From contig NZ_CP031969.1 of NCBI RefSeq assembly GCF_003443735.1, positions 8,804,001 to 8,868,000 of the forward strand: 64,000 nucleotides of DNA. Reading direction: 5' to 3'. Numbering within the stretch: the stretch's first letter is position 1; the number at the start of each line of letters is the position of its first letter. Below, piece by piece: positions 36,302-44,044 of this stretch. Below the pieces are notes generated by a model that made no database searches, was not told the origin of the DNA, and saw only the letters and a program-made list of their open reading frames with translations. The translations under genes and the position numbers were made by a program. This stretch comes from Streptomyces sp. CC0208. GTDB lineage: Bacteria; Actinomycetota; Actinomycetes; Streptomycetales; Streptomycetaceae.

Positions 36302-37048
36302 ATGGATGAGGTCGAAGTCGTCGTCGCCCATTCCGAGCGCGCGACACTGCGCGTCGGCGATGTGTTCGTGAAGGTGGACGCCGATCAGGCGCGCCTCGAC
36401 GCCGAGGTGGAGGCGATGGCCCTCGCGCCGGTCCCCACCCCGGAGGTCCTGTGGCGCAAGCCGCACGTGCTCGCGATCGCGGCACTCCCAGGGGTGACGC
36501 TTGGAACCCTCGGCGGGCCGTCGACCGGGTCGCCGACGGCATGGGCCGCGGCGGGCGCCGCCATCCGGAAGTTGCACGAGGCGCCGCTTCCGCCACGCCC
36601 CGGCCAGGCCGGCCGGAACATCACCGCGCTGGCGGCGGAACTCGACGACGAGTGCGAGCGGCTCGTGACCACCGGCCTCCTGCCGGCGGACCTGGTCACC
36701 CGAAACCGCCAGATCGCCGAGGCCGCGTTCCGGCCGTGGACTCCGGCCTTCACTCACGGCGACCTGCAGATCGCGCACGTCTTCGTCGACGGCGACGAGG
36801 TCACGGGCATCATCGACTGGTCCGAGGCGGGCCAGGGTGATCCGTTGTACGATCTCGCCACCTTCACGCTCGGACACGAGGAGCACCTTGCCGATGTCAT
36901 CGCCGGCTATGGCGCTGCCGTCGACCTCGCCGTGATCCAGGCGTGGTGGTCGTTGCGAAGCCTGCTGATCGTGCGCTGGCTGAGCGAGCACGGCTTCGAC
37001 CCGTTCGCGCCGGGTTGCGAGGTCGACGTGCTGAGATCCCACATGTGA
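36302..37048 (+). CDS. Aminoglycoside phosphotransferase (APH)-fold kinase
   Basis: A 248-residue kinase-like protein. VFVKVDADQARLDAEVEAM is the ATP-lysine and helix C region. FTHGDLQIAHVFVDG is the catalytic loop, where the usual Asn five residues after the Asp is replaced by His. IIDWSEAGQGDPLYDLA is the metal-binding segment. Such proteins phosphorylate small hydroxyl compounds, and a resistance role cannot be claimed. The loop substitution leaves activity open. It is transcribed in the same direction as the esterase that follows 64 bases later. Confidence 0.75.
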   Translation: MDEVEVVVAHSERATLRVGDVFVKVDADQARLDAEVEAMALAPVPTPEVLWRKPHVLAIAALPGVTLGTLGGPSTGSPTAWAAAGAAIRKLHEAPLPPRPGQAGRNITALAAELDDECERLVTTGLLPADLVTRNRQIAEAAFRPWTPAFTHGDLQIAHVFVDGDEVTGIIDWSEAGQGDPLYDLATFTLGHEEHLADVIAGYGAAVDLAVIQAWWSLRSLLIVRWLSEHGFDPFAPGCEVDVLRSHM

Positions 37049-37112
37049 GTAGCCCTGGTGCGTGAAGTCCCTCTGATCGGCTGTCCAACATCGGCTTCAG
37101 CAGGAGGTAGTC

Positions 37113-37964
37113 GTGGCCCTGCGTCGGCACACGTATCAAGTACTGCCTACCAGGCGGATGCAGGGGACCGGTGTGCCCTGGCCGCATGACGTGCGCGTCG
37201 CGCTCCCTCCGTCGTACGAGCACGGTGACCGCAGTTACCCCGTCCTGTGGGTGACAGACGCGTCCCTCAGCTTCCCGCTCACCGTCGGCCTGATGAACTG
37301 GCTCCACACCGTGCAGGAGGTCGCTGAGCTCATCGTGATCGGCGTCGGCGCTCCCGACGAGAGTGATCCCGCCGAGTTCGGTGCGCGTCGCACGCACGAC
37401 TTCTATGCGATGCCGAGATGGGTCAATGCCGGGCTCGGTGGCACGCACATGGAGGCACTGTCCAGCGAAAGACCGACGGGCGGCGGCGGCGCCGATGCCA
37501 TGCTGTCGTTCCTGGTCGACGAGGTGCGCCAGCGGCTGGCGAGCGAGTTCCGGTTCGACGACGACCACGGTCTCGTCGGGTTCTCCGGCGGCGGACACTT
37601 CGTCGGCTTCGCTCTGCTCTCCCGGCCGGCGGCCTTCGGCCGCTATCTGGCCAGTAGCCCTGCCCTCAGCGGATGTGAGGATCTGCTGTTCACGCTGGAG
37701 GCCGACTATGCCGCGACCCACGACGACCTGGTGGCGAAGGTCTTCCTCGGCGCGGGCGAGGCGGAGCTGACCGATCCCTTCGTTGTCGCGGCCGACATCG
37801 TCGGGTCGATGACCCGCATGGCGCAGCTGCTGCGGCTGCGTGACTACCCGTCCCTCGAACTCACCGCCCGCCTGTACCCCAGGCAGACCCACGGGTCGGC
37901 GTTGTCGTACGCGTTGAACGAGGGCCTGCGCACGCTGTACCCCTTCACGGACTCTTGGGCTTGA
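37113..37964 (+). CDS. Putative esterase of the enterochelin-esterase/D-type alpha/beta hydrolase family
   Basis: A 283-residue cytoplasmic alpha/beta hydrolase. VRVALPPSYEHGDRSYPVLWV, GLVGFSGGGHFVGFAL (nucleophile Ser) and LYPRQTHGSALSYAL (catalytic His) match the PF00756-type esterases that include ferric-siderophore esterases. There is no signal peptide. The GTG start has GGAGG upstream. No siderophore genes are adjacent, so a siderophore role is only a family-based possibility. Confidence 0.78.
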   Translation: MALRRHTYQVLPTRRMQGTGVPWPHDVRVALPPSYEHGDRSYPVLWVTDASLSFPLTVGLMNWLHTVQEVAELIVIGVGAPDESDPAEFGARRTHDFYAMPRWVNAGLGGTHMEALSSERPTGGGGADAMLSFLVDEVRQRLASEFRFDDDHGLVGFSGGGHFVGFALLSRPAAFGRYLASSPALSGCEDLLFTLEADYAATHDDLVAKVFLGAGEAELTDPFVVAADIVGSMTRMAQLLRLRDYPSLELTARLYPRQTHGSALSYALNEGLRTLYPFTDSWA

Positions 37965-38445
37965 GAGTGCTGCCGGGGCGGAGTGTGCCGTTCTCGTCGA
38001 GGTCGTTCAGTACGCCGGACAGCCCGACGTGCAGCATCTTCCGCCGGACGTGGCCCAGGATCTGGCTCATCATCCATGAGGCGGTGACCGCCGACGTCCG
38101 CCGCGCTGCCCACCTCCTCGACGCCGGCCTCGCCTCGTTCGAAGGCGCCGCTCCGACCGGCTGACGTGCAGCCCAGGCGCCCGCTGTTGTCGGCCCGGAG
38201 GTCCGAGGAGACGGTGGACGCCACCGAGCCGATGACGGCAGTTCGGCTGCATCTGCTGGACACGGCGGGACCGCGCGTCCATGGGACGCTCTGGCCCCCG
38301 ACACCGGCGGATCCGAATCCGAAGTCGAGGCGGCAGCCCGTGCTCGCGCTGCGGCGGCCGCGACCGTCGGCCCACTCCAGGCCTGTCCAGTTCTGTCCTC
38401 GCCGCCTGCTGGGTTTCTTTGTGAGACCGACCGTATGCTGCCGCC
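37965..38445. other. Intergenic stretch without recognisable gene
   Basis: Open frames here overlap on both strands and none shows a domain. Its right end provides the HxlR promoter. It looks like degraded coding DNA but no ancestor could be identified. Confidence 0.45.
38434..38439 (+). promoter_or_regulatory. -10 element for a probably leaderless HxlR transcript
   Basis: TATGCT ends seven bases before the A of the HxlR start codon, and no ribosome binding site is visible. Transcription would begin at or next to the ATG. The -35 region (around GGGTTT, 38411) is poor. Confidence 0.4.
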
Positions 38446-38943
38446 ATGAGGCGCACATCCTTCGCACACTGGCCCTGCTCGATCGCCCGCACCATGGACC
38501 TGCTCGGCGACTGGTGGACGCCGCTGGTGCTGCGGGAGGCCTTCTACGGGATCAAGCGGTTCGACGGATTCCAGGAGTCGCTCGGCATCGCACGCAACAC
38601 GCTCACCGACCGCTTGCGGCGGCTTGTCGACGAAGGGCTGCTGGAGAAGCGGCCGTACCAGACCGAGCCGGTGCGCCACGACTACGTCCTCACCGAGAAG
38701 GGGCGCGACTTCTACGGCGTGCTGCTGGCGATGAACCGGTGGGGGGACCGGTGGCTCGCCGGTGAGGCGGGTCCGCCCGTCACCAGTTACCACGACGTCT
38801 GCGGCCAGGAGAGTCACGCCGAGGTGGTGTGCGCCGCCTGCGGCGAGCCGATGACCGCCGAGAACACCCATCCGAGGATGGGGCCTGGCTATCCGCCGCG
38901 CCTGGCCGAGCGACCGGACGTGAAGGAGCGGTTCGCCGGCTGA
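38446..38943 (+). CDS. HxlR-family transcriptional regulator
   Basis: A 165-residue winged-helix regulator. CSIARTMDLLGDWWTPLVLR is the characteristic HxlR start, FDGFQESLGIARNTLTDRLR the recognition region and YVLTEKGRDF the wing. A C-terminal extension carries two CxxC-like cysteines (VVCAACGEPM) that could bind metal or sense redox state. It lies just upstream of an SRPBCC/LLM oxidoreductase operon whose promoter region contains an AT-rich AAGT...ACTT inverted motif. That operon is its likely target. Confidence 0.85.
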   Translation: MRRTSFAHWPCSIARTMDLLGDWWTPLVLREAFYGIKRFDGFQESLGIARNTLTDRLRRLVDEGLLEKRPYQTEPVRHDYVLTEKGRDFYGVLLAMNRWGDRWLAGEAGPPVTSYHDVCGQESHAEVVCAACGEPMTAENTHPRMGPGYPPRLAERPDVKERFAG

Positions 38944-38974
38944 CCGAGAGGCCCGGCCGACGCGCCGCACACGC

Positions 38975-39002
38975 TTGACAAGTGAGTCTATCTACACAAC
39001 TT
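38975..39002 (+). promoter_or_regulatory. Promoter/operator candidate before the SRPBCC-LLM operon
   Basis: TTGACA (38975-38980) is a perfect -35 sequence, and AAGT (38980-38983) and ACTT (38999-39002) bracket an AT-rich stretch, GAGTCTATCTACACA. AT-rich short inverted motifs are typical HxlR sites. No convincing -10 was found. Confidence 0.45.
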
Positions 39003-39052
39003 TGGTGGTCAGACCTGGGTCTGGGTCTGTCTGCTGATGGAGGAGGCTGGGC

Positions 39053-39577
39053 GTGGAGTGGACGGGCGCGCGCTATGCGGACAAGCCGACGGTGGAGGTG
39101 CCGATCTGGATCGCTGCCCCGCCCGAACGGGTGTGGGCGCTCGTGTCCGACATCGAGTTGATGCCTCGCCTGAGCTCCGAGTTGCAGTCGGTGGAGTGGC
39201 TGGACGGAGGCAAGGTGCCCGTGCTGGGGGCCCGCTTCGTGGGCCGGAGCAAGCATGAGGCCTTCGGTGAGTGGGCCACCATCTCCCACATCGTCGAGTA
39301 CGAGCCCCTGAGGGTGTTCGCGTGGGCGGTGGAGGATCCGCAGTTCCCGTCAGCGATCTGGCGGTTCACGCTGGAGCCGCGGGACGGTGGCACGCTGCTG
39401 CGGCAGTGGATGCAGATGGGGCCGGGCCGTTCGGGCCTCTCCGTCGCCATCGACCGTATGCCGGAGAAGGAGCAGAAGATCGTCTTCGTGCGCATGCGCG
39501 AGTTCGAGAGCAACATCGGCACCACGCTTGAGGCGATCAAGAAGCTGGCGGAAGAGCCCGGAAAGGCGCGTGTGTGA
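39053..39577 (+). CDS. SRPBCC (polyketide cyclase/dehydrase-like) protein
   Basis: A 174-residue START/Bet-v1-fold protein. PTVEVPIWIAAPPERVWALV is the typical first strand and helix, and LQSVEWLDGGKVPVLGARFVG and the long C-terminal helix fit. These proteins bind hydrophobic small molecules, and some catalyse cyclisation or dehydration. The GTG start has GGAGG eight bases upstream. The stop overlaps the LLM oxidoreductase start (TGATG), so both are translated together and probably act on the same compound. Confidence 0.82.
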   Translation: MEWTGARYADKPTVEVPIWIAAPPERVWALVSDIELMPRLSSELQSVEWLDGGKVPVLGARFVGRSKHEAFGEWATISHIVEYEPLRVFAWAVEDPQFPSAIWRFTLEPRDGGTLLRQWMQMGPGRSGLSVAIDRMPEKEQKIVFVRMREFESNIGTTLEAIKKLAEEPGKARV

Positions 39578-40647
39578 TGCGTACGTCCACCACCATCGAG
39601 GCTTCCGCGAACTGGCCGGAGACGGTCGACTTCGTCGTGGAGGCGGAGAAACTCGGCATGGACATCTGCTGGGTCGCGGAGGCCTGGGGAGCGGAGGCGC
39701 CGTCGCCGCTGGGTTACCTCGCCGCCAAAACCGAGCGCATGCTGCTCGGTTCCGCGATCATTCAGCTCGCCACCCGGACGCCGATGGCCATCGCCCGGGC
39801 CGCGATCACGCTGTCCAACCTCTCCGGGGGTCGCTTCCTTCTGGGGCTGGGCCCGTCCGGACCGCAGGTGATCGAAGGTCTGCACGGGGTGCCGTTCGCC
39901 CGGCCGCTGTCCCGGATGCGCGAGACGGTTGAGATCGTGCGTCAGGCCGCGTCGGGTGAGAAAGTCGCCTACTCCGGGCGGGAGTTCCAGATCCCGCTGC
40001 CCGGCGGGGAAGGCAAGCCCATGCGTCTGGCGATGCGCGCGGAGCACGAGATGCCGATCCACCTGGCGACGCTCTCGCCTAAGATGCTGCACCTGACAGG
40101 GGAGATCGCGGACGGCTGGCTGGGTACCAGCTTCGTGCCCGAGGGGGCCAAGGAGGCGTACTTCGACCACCTGGACGCGGGGCTCGTCGCTTCGGGACGT
40201 TCGCGTGCCGACTTCGACATCTGCCAGGGGGCGGAGGTGGCGTTCGCCGAGGACGAGGACGCGCTGCGGGCGATGGTGGCAGGTCGCAAGAAGGAGCTGG
40301 CGTTCAGCCTCGGCGGTATGGGCTCCGCGACGACGAACTTCTACAACAACGCCTACAGCCGCCAGGGTTGGGCCGAGGTCGCGGCCGAGGTCCGGGAACG
40401 CTGGCAGGCCGGGGACCGGGAGGGCGCGGCTGGTCTGGTCACCGACGACATGGTGCTGGCCACCACGCTGATCGGCACCGAGAACATGGTGCGGGAACGG
40501 CTGCGCGTATGGCGCGACGCCGGCGTCGACATCGTCCGCTTCTACCCCGCCGGCGAGACGCTGGACGCACGGCTCACCACCCTCGGCCGGGCCATCGACC
40601 TGGTCCGCGAGATCGAGATCGAGAGCGAAGGTGAGGCAGCACGCTGA
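39577..40647 (+). CDS. LLM-class (F420-dependent type) flavin oxidoreductase
   Basis: A 356-residue luciferase-fold oxidoreductase. LGMDICWVAEAWGAEAPSPL, LGSAIIQLATRTPMAIA, GRFLLGLGPSGPQVIEG and HLATLSPKMLHLTGEIADGW follow the pattern of actinobacterial F420-dependent LLM enzymes, including methylene-H4MPT-reductase-like proteins. The cofactor is inferred from the family. The ATG at 39577 overlaps the upstream stop by one base and is preferred over the GTG three bases earlier. It is followed by a decayed TPP-enzyme tail. Confidence 0.87.
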   Translation: MRTSTTIEASANWPETVDFVVEAEKLGMDICWVAEAWGAEAPSPLGYLAAKTERMLLGSAIIQLATRTPMAIARAAITLSNLSGGRFLLGLGPSGPQVIEGLHGVPFARPLSRMRETVEIVRQAASGEKVAYSGREFQIPLPGGEGKPMRLAMRAEHEMPIHLATLSPKMLHLTGEIADGWLGTSFVPEGAKEAYFDHLDAGLVASGRSRADFDICQGAEVAFAEDEDALRAMVAGRKKELAFSLGGMGSATTNFYNNAYSRQGWAEVAAEVRERWQAGDREGAAGLVTDDMVLATTLIGTENMVRERLRVWRDAGVDIVRFYPAGETLDARLTTLGRAIDLVREIEIESEGEAAR

Positions 40648-40685
40648 CAGCCCTTTGAACGGCGCTGAGTCGATCGTAAGTTCTG

Positions 40686-41000
40686 TGGCCCGACGTCGCC
40701 TACGCCGATTTCGCCCGTTCGGTGGGCTTGGGCGGGATGCGGATCGAGAAGCCGCAGGACGTGCAGGGCGCCTGGGAGACGGCGCTGGCAGCCGACCGGC
40801 CCTTCGTCCTGGACTTCCGCACCGACCCGGCGGTGCCGACCATCCCGCCGCACGCGTCCTTGGACCAGATCGAGGCGGCCGCGCTGTCCGTGCTCAAGGG
40901 CGACAGCGATCGCGCCGCCATGGTCCGGCAGGGCTTCAAGGCCAAGGTCCACGAAATGCTGCCCGGCCACCGCAACCGTGAGGACCGGCCCGGCACCTGA
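40686..41000 (+). pseudogene. C-terminal remnant of a thiamine-pyrophosphate-dependent enzyme
   Basis: The frame begins abruptly with PDVAYADFARSVGLGGMRIE, continues EKPQDVQGAWETALAADRPF and VLDFRTDPAVPTIPPH, and ends soon after. This is the last quarter of a TPP_enzyme_C domain as in pyruvate oxidase/acetolactate-synthase-like proteins. The preceding three quarters are absent. It has no start region and is very likely non-functional, marking a deletion at about 40.65-40.69 kb. Confidence 0.75.
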
Positions 41001-41064
41001 GAGGGCCGTTGACACGCCATGCGCAGGAAGGCGAACGGCACGCTGAGCTGGGACAGCACGGCCC

Positions 41065-41151
41065 CGGTGCCCTCGACCGTGCGGTGCGGTCCGGTCCGGT
41101 CACTGGGATCGCGGGTGGCCGGGGCTCGCGCAGTCACGGTCGAGGGCACCG
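41065..41151. repeat. Long-armed perfect inverted repeat
   Basis: CGGTGCCCTCGACCGTG (41065-41081) and CACGGTCGAGGGCACCG (41135-41151) are 17-base perfect complements separated by 53 bases. They lie between a gene remnant and the 3' end of a minus-strand gene. Either a large terminator or the trace of a small mobile insertion could explain it. Confidence 0.65.
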
Positions 41152-41166
41152 TCGGCGAGTACGGCG

Positions 41167-41610
41167 TCAGTGCCAGTCGCTGATCTTCACGTCGCGCGGG
41201 TCGGGGGCCCCTTCCCCGCTCTCGAGGAGTTGCTTGAGACTCAGCAGGAAGGTGGCCCACTTGGTGCTGCAGTGGTGCATGAACTCGACCGGCTCACGCC
41301 AGCCCTCGTGCTTGAACAACACGATCGTGTAGTCACCGTCCTGACGGAGGTCCCACTGCACGCTGGTGCCGATCCATTCCTGCGGTCCGTCCACGACGTC
41401 CCAGCGGACGAGCCGGCCCGGATCGAGCTCGGTGACCTTCATGTCGAACCCGCCAGGCCCGAACCGGAACTCGATCACGTCGTCCAGGCCGGTGCTCCCG
41501 GACGTCTTCTCGGTCCACCAGCCGGACAAGCCGTCCAGGGTGGTCAGCGCCTCGTACACCTGCTGCGGCGAGGAGTGTTCGACGCCGATGCGGTGAAGGA
41601 TGTCTGGCAT
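41167..41610 (-). CDS. SRPBCC/AHSA1-like protein
   Basis: A 147-residue Bet-v1-fold protein. ILHRIGVEHSSPQQVYEALT, GLSGWWTEKTSG and VRWDVVDGPQEWIGTSVQWD are typical of the AHSA1 branch often paired with ArsR regulators. It is the third gene of the ArsR operon, 14 bases after the regulator, with GAGG before the ATG. No ligand can be named. Confidence 0.83.
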   Translation of the reverse strand: MPDILHRIGVEHSSPQQVYEALTTLDGLSGWWTEKTSGSTGLDDVIEFRFGPGGFDMKVTELDPGRLVRWDVVDGPQEWIGTSVQWDLRQDGDYTIVLFKHEGWREPVEFMHHCSTKWATFLLSLKQLLESGEGAPDPRDVKISDWH

Positions 41611-41624
41611 CTTCCTGTTCCTCT

Positions 41625-41981
41625 CTACTGTGTCTTGTCGGTCTCGCTGCCCGTGTCCCTGCCGCGCTGGATGGTCTCGGCGATGCGCTTGATGCGCTGG
41701 AGACGGGAGTCCCAGGCAGCGCCGACGTCGGCGAGCTGGGCGACGGCGCGGGCGAGCTGAGCCTGGTCGACACGGAACTGCTTCTCACGGCCGGCGGTGG
41801 TGGCGTGCACCAGGCCGACTCGGTCGAGGACGAGGAGGTGTTTGGCCACCGCCTGACGGGTCACCGGCAGTTGCTCGCTCAGGCTGGTCGCCGTCCCACT
41901 GCCTTCGCTCAGCAACAGGTCCAGCATCCGGCGCCGGGTCGGGTCGCCGACCGCCGACCAGAGCTCGTCGTCCACCCTCAC
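41625..41981 (-). CDS. ArsR-family transcriptional regulator
   Basis: A 118-residue winged-helix repressor. LWSAVGDPTRRRMLDLL and LPVTRQAVAKHLLVLDRVGL (recognition helix) are the family hallmarks, and no metal-binding cysteine pairs are present. The GTG start at 41981 overlaps the upstream SRPBCC stop by four bases (GTGA). Being the middle gene between two SRPBCC proteins, it probably senses their shared ligand and represses its own operon through the two TGCAAC-type palindromes upstream. Confidence 0.86.
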   Translation of the reverse strand: MRVDDELWSAVGDPTRRRMLDLLLSEGSGTATSLSEQLPVTRQAVAKHLLVLDRVGLVHATTAGREKQFRVDQAQLARAVAQLADVGAAWDSRLQRIKRIAETIQRGRDTGSETDKTQ

Positions 41982-42445
41982 GCTCGACCACCAGCTCCGA
42001 CCTTCGCGGCGTAAGCCGGCAGCCGCGGCAGGTAGAAGTCCCAGCCGGAGGCGTGCTCGGCGTACCTGGCGGCAACCTTCGCCTCGTCCCAGCCGCGCTC
42101 GCGGAAGCCGCTCTCGGTCATCCGCAGGAGCGTCCCTGTCCCGGCGGGCGTGAGCTCGAAGACGACGAGGTTCGAGTTGCCGCGGGCGGCCGACTCTCCC
42201 TCCTCGTGGGTCCAGCGGAAGGAGAAGAGCCGCGGTGGCACGGCGTCGACGACCGTGAACTGCACCCAGGTGCCGCCCTGCGAGCAGTCCCCGAAGCCGA
42301 TCCGGCCCGTTCCTCCGGGCACGGCCGGGAACTCCGCCTCGTCCGGCCACCACTCGCGCAGGTGCTCGGGATTGCTCACCACGTCGAACACGACCTCGGG
42401 TGAGGCGTCGATGTGGATCTCCCGCTCGATTGTTCCGAATTCCAT
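41978..42445 (-). CDS. SRPBCC/AHSA1-like protein, first gene of the ArsR operon
   Basis: A 155-residue Bet-v1-fold protein. GTIEREIHIDASPEVVFDVV, HLREWWPDEAEF and a C-terminal GWDFYLPRLPAYAAK segment are typical. The ATG at 42445 follows AAGGTGG; the frame extends 21 codons further upstream but these cover the operator. The protein overlaps the ArsR start and belongs with it and the second SRPBCC gene. Confidence 0.84.
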   Translation of the reverse strand: MEFGTIEREIHIDASPEVVFDVVSNPEHLREWWPDEAEFPAVPGGTGRIGFGDCSQGGTWVQFTVVDAVPPRLFSFRWTHEEGESAARGNSNLVVFELTPAGTGTLLRMTESGFRERGWDEAKVAARYAEHASGWDFYLPRLPAYAAKVGAGGRA

Positions 42446-42458
42446 GCCCGCCACCTTC

Positions 42459-42475
42459 TGCAACGTTTGGTTGCA
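42459..42475. promoter_or_regulatory. ArsR operator candidate 1
   Basis: TGCAACgtttgGTTGCA is a perfect inverted repeat with a 5-base centre, just downstream of the predicted -10 of the operon. Confidence 0.7.
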
Positions 42476-42479
42476 CATC

Positions 42480-42508
42480 AAGTTAGTCGATGCACAGGAA
42501 ACGTGCAA
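42480..42508 (-). promoter_or_regulatory. Promoter of the SRPBCC-ArsR operon
   Basis: On the minus strand TTGCAC (42503-42508) and TAACTT (42480-42485) are 17 bases apart. The -35 overlaps one GCAAC-N5-GTTGC palindrome and the other lies immediately downstream of the -10. Confidence 0.6.
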
Positions 42509-42519
42509 CCGTTAGTTGC
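42505..42519. promoter_or_regulatory. ArsR operator candidate 2
   Basis: GCAACcgttaGTTGC repeats the motif of the first operator. The centres are 45 bases apart, about four helical turns. Confidence 0.7.
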
Positions 42520-42574
42520 GCGATGATGGGGTCCGACTCGGTGACTGATCGGTGAGACGGCCGGCCGTCCACGA

Positions 42575-43822
42575 TCACGCCGCTTCCTTGAGGGGTACGT
42601 CCTCGGGGACGGGGGGCTGACGCCGCGGCATGAGCAGCGTCGTTCCGGCGGCCAGTGCGACGGTGACGCAGCACAGGTTCATCATCGTCACGACCCCCAG
42701 CGCCTCACTCAGCAGTGAGCCGGCCAGCATGCCCGACAAGGAGGCCGCCGCCTGGAGGAATCCGTTGGTGGCGCTGACCCTGCCCAGTACGGCGTCAGGG
42801 GTGTGACGGGCGACGAACGTCCCGCTCGTGATCGTGAAACAGACCATCGGCGCCCCGATGGTGAGGAACAGTACGAAGCTCCACCCGAGCACGGGGGTGT
42901 TGAACGTCGCCGCGAAGGCCACGGCGAGCGCTGCGAGGGAGCCCGCCAGTACAGTCCGGTCGGCGAGCCTCCGGGTGAGTGCGCGGCTCAGCGGCACTCC
43001 GAGCAAGAGCCCCGCACCGAAGGCCCCGAAGAGCAGGCCGAGAATCTGGGGCGAGGCGTGCAGGACCAGGTTCATGTACGGAATGAGGCCGACGTTCACG
43101 GCGGACGTGGCGAGCGCGAAGAGCGCACCGGCTGCCGCCAGCGCCGCCAGCCACGGGTTGCGGCGTATCTGTACGACTCCGTCGCGGATCTCGGGGACCA
43201 GCCTGCCCAGCTGCCCGCGCCCCGCCCCGGTGCTTCGCTTCGGGGCCGTCGGCGGCCGGTAGCGGACCATCGAGAGGCACAGTGCCGAACACGCGTAGCT
43301 GATCGTGTCGATGGCGACGACCGCCGCGAAGCCCAGGCCGCCGTACACGGCCCCGCCCAACGGGCCGCCGACGAGCCGGATGGAGCCGACGATCAGGGCG
43401 CTCAGGGAGTTCGCCGAGTGGAGGTCGCCCTCACGGCCGACCACTTGCGGGAGCAGGGCGGCGGAGGCCGGGTTGAACAGCTGGCTCAGGGACGATTCCA
43501 GGACCAACGCGACGTAGATCAGCCACACCTCGTTCGGACTGTCCACCCACAGCATCAGCGAGACCGCCATCATGCGAACCAGATCCGCGGCGATCATGAC
43601 GTGCCGCCGGTCCCAGCGGTCGACGAGAGCCCCGGCCGGCGGACCGAGGACCAGCGCCGGGACCGTCCCCGCGGCCAGGGAAAAACCCGACGCCATGGCG
43701 GAGCCCGTCAGCTCCAGGACGTAGTACGGGACGGCCAGGAGCAGGAACCAGTCGCCAAGGCTGGACAGCAGTTGACCGGACGCGAGAAACCGGTAGTCCC
43801 GGATCCGCAGCACACTGAACAC
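42575..43822 (-). CDS. MFS exporter (enterobactin-exporter-like, 12 membrane segments)
   Basis: A 415-residue inner-membrane transporter. RIRDYRFLASGQLLSSLGDW and GPPAGALVDRWDRRHVMIAADL (motif A between helices 2 and 3) place it in the MFS_3/DHA3 group of drug and siderophore exporters. Hydrophobic segments continue regularly to the end. The GTG start has GAAGGAA upstream. A GAACACgaGTGTTC palindrome covers the start codon and another inverted repeat lies 100 bases upstream, so the gene is probably repressor-controlled, although no intact regulator adjoins it. Confidence 0.88.
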   Translation of the reverse strand: MFSVLRIRDYRFLASGQLLSSLGDWFLLLAVPYYVLELTGSAMASGFSLAAGTVPALVLGPPAGALVDRWDRRHVMIAADLVRMMAVSLMLWVDSPNEVWLIYVALVLESSLSQLFNPASAALLPQVVGREGDLHSANSLSALIVGSIRLVGGPLGGAVYGGLGFAAVVAIDTISYACSALCLSMVRYRPPTAPKRSTGAGRGQLGRLVPEIRDGVVQIRRNPWLAALAAAGALFALATSAVNVGLIPYMNLVLHASPQILGLLFGAFGAGLLLGVPLSRALTRRLADRTVLAGSLAALAVAFAATFNTPVLGWSFVLFLTIGAPMVCFTITSGTFVARHTPDAVLGRVSATNGFLQAAASLSGMLAGSLLSEALGVVTMMNLCCVTVALAAGTTLLMPRRQPPVPEDVPLKEAA

Positions 43823-43830
43823 GAGTGTTC
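43817..43830. promoter_or_regulatory. Palindrome over the MFS start codon
   Basis: GAACACgaGTGTTC, perfect 6-base arms, overlapping the ribosome binding site and GTG start of the exporter gene. Confidence 0.5.
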
Positions 43831-43920
43831 CTTCGGGAGGGAGGCCGGCCCGGGTCCGGCGCCCTGGGGGCGCATCAGGTACGCCGTCCTGTGATCGCTT
43901 CGCCGGAAGCGCTCCGAACG

Positions 43921-43946
43921 TAACGTACAGGATGTACAGAACGTTA
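43921..43946. promoter_or_regulatory. Operator candidate upstream of the MFS gene
   Basis: TAACGT (43921-43926) and ACGTTA (43941-43946) flank two near-direct copies of TGTACAG. The stretch is markedly AT-richer than its surroundings and lies between the exporter and a truncated divergent frame. Confidence 0.5.
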
Positions 43947-43956
43947 GATACATGGC

Positions 43957-44013
43957 ATGGCTGTAGGAGTCGAGTGGAGCAGCCTGGTAGATGACGTCGG
44001 CCGTGAAGCCTGA
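43957..44013 (+). other. Possible 18-codon frame ending inside a terminator
   Basis: ATG at 43957 reads MAVGVEWSSLVDDVGREA and stops at TGA 44011-44013, inside the loop of the hairpin at 44006-44022. It lies where a divergent regulator of the exporter would be expected. It could be the stump of such a gene, a leader peptide or chance. Confidence 0.25.
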
Positions 44014-44022
44014 GGGCTTTTT
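44006..44022 (+). terminator. Rho-independent-type terminator with U-tract
   Basis: AAGCC, loop TGAG, GGCTT followed by TTT. It is one of the few in this window with a T-run, and it is oriented to end a rightward transcript starting near 43.9 kb. Confidence 0.65.
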
Positions 44023-44044
44023 CCGGCGGTTGGGCGAGCGGACC

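Noticed and set aside
37955..38164. Short plus-strand frame after the esterase
   Set aside because: No ribosome binding site, no domain, atypical composition; treated as intergenic.
41000..41166. Possible remnant of an Nramp-type transporter on the minus strand (AVLSQLSVPFAF)
   Set aside because: Too short and broken to support; similarity rests on one hydrophobic segment.
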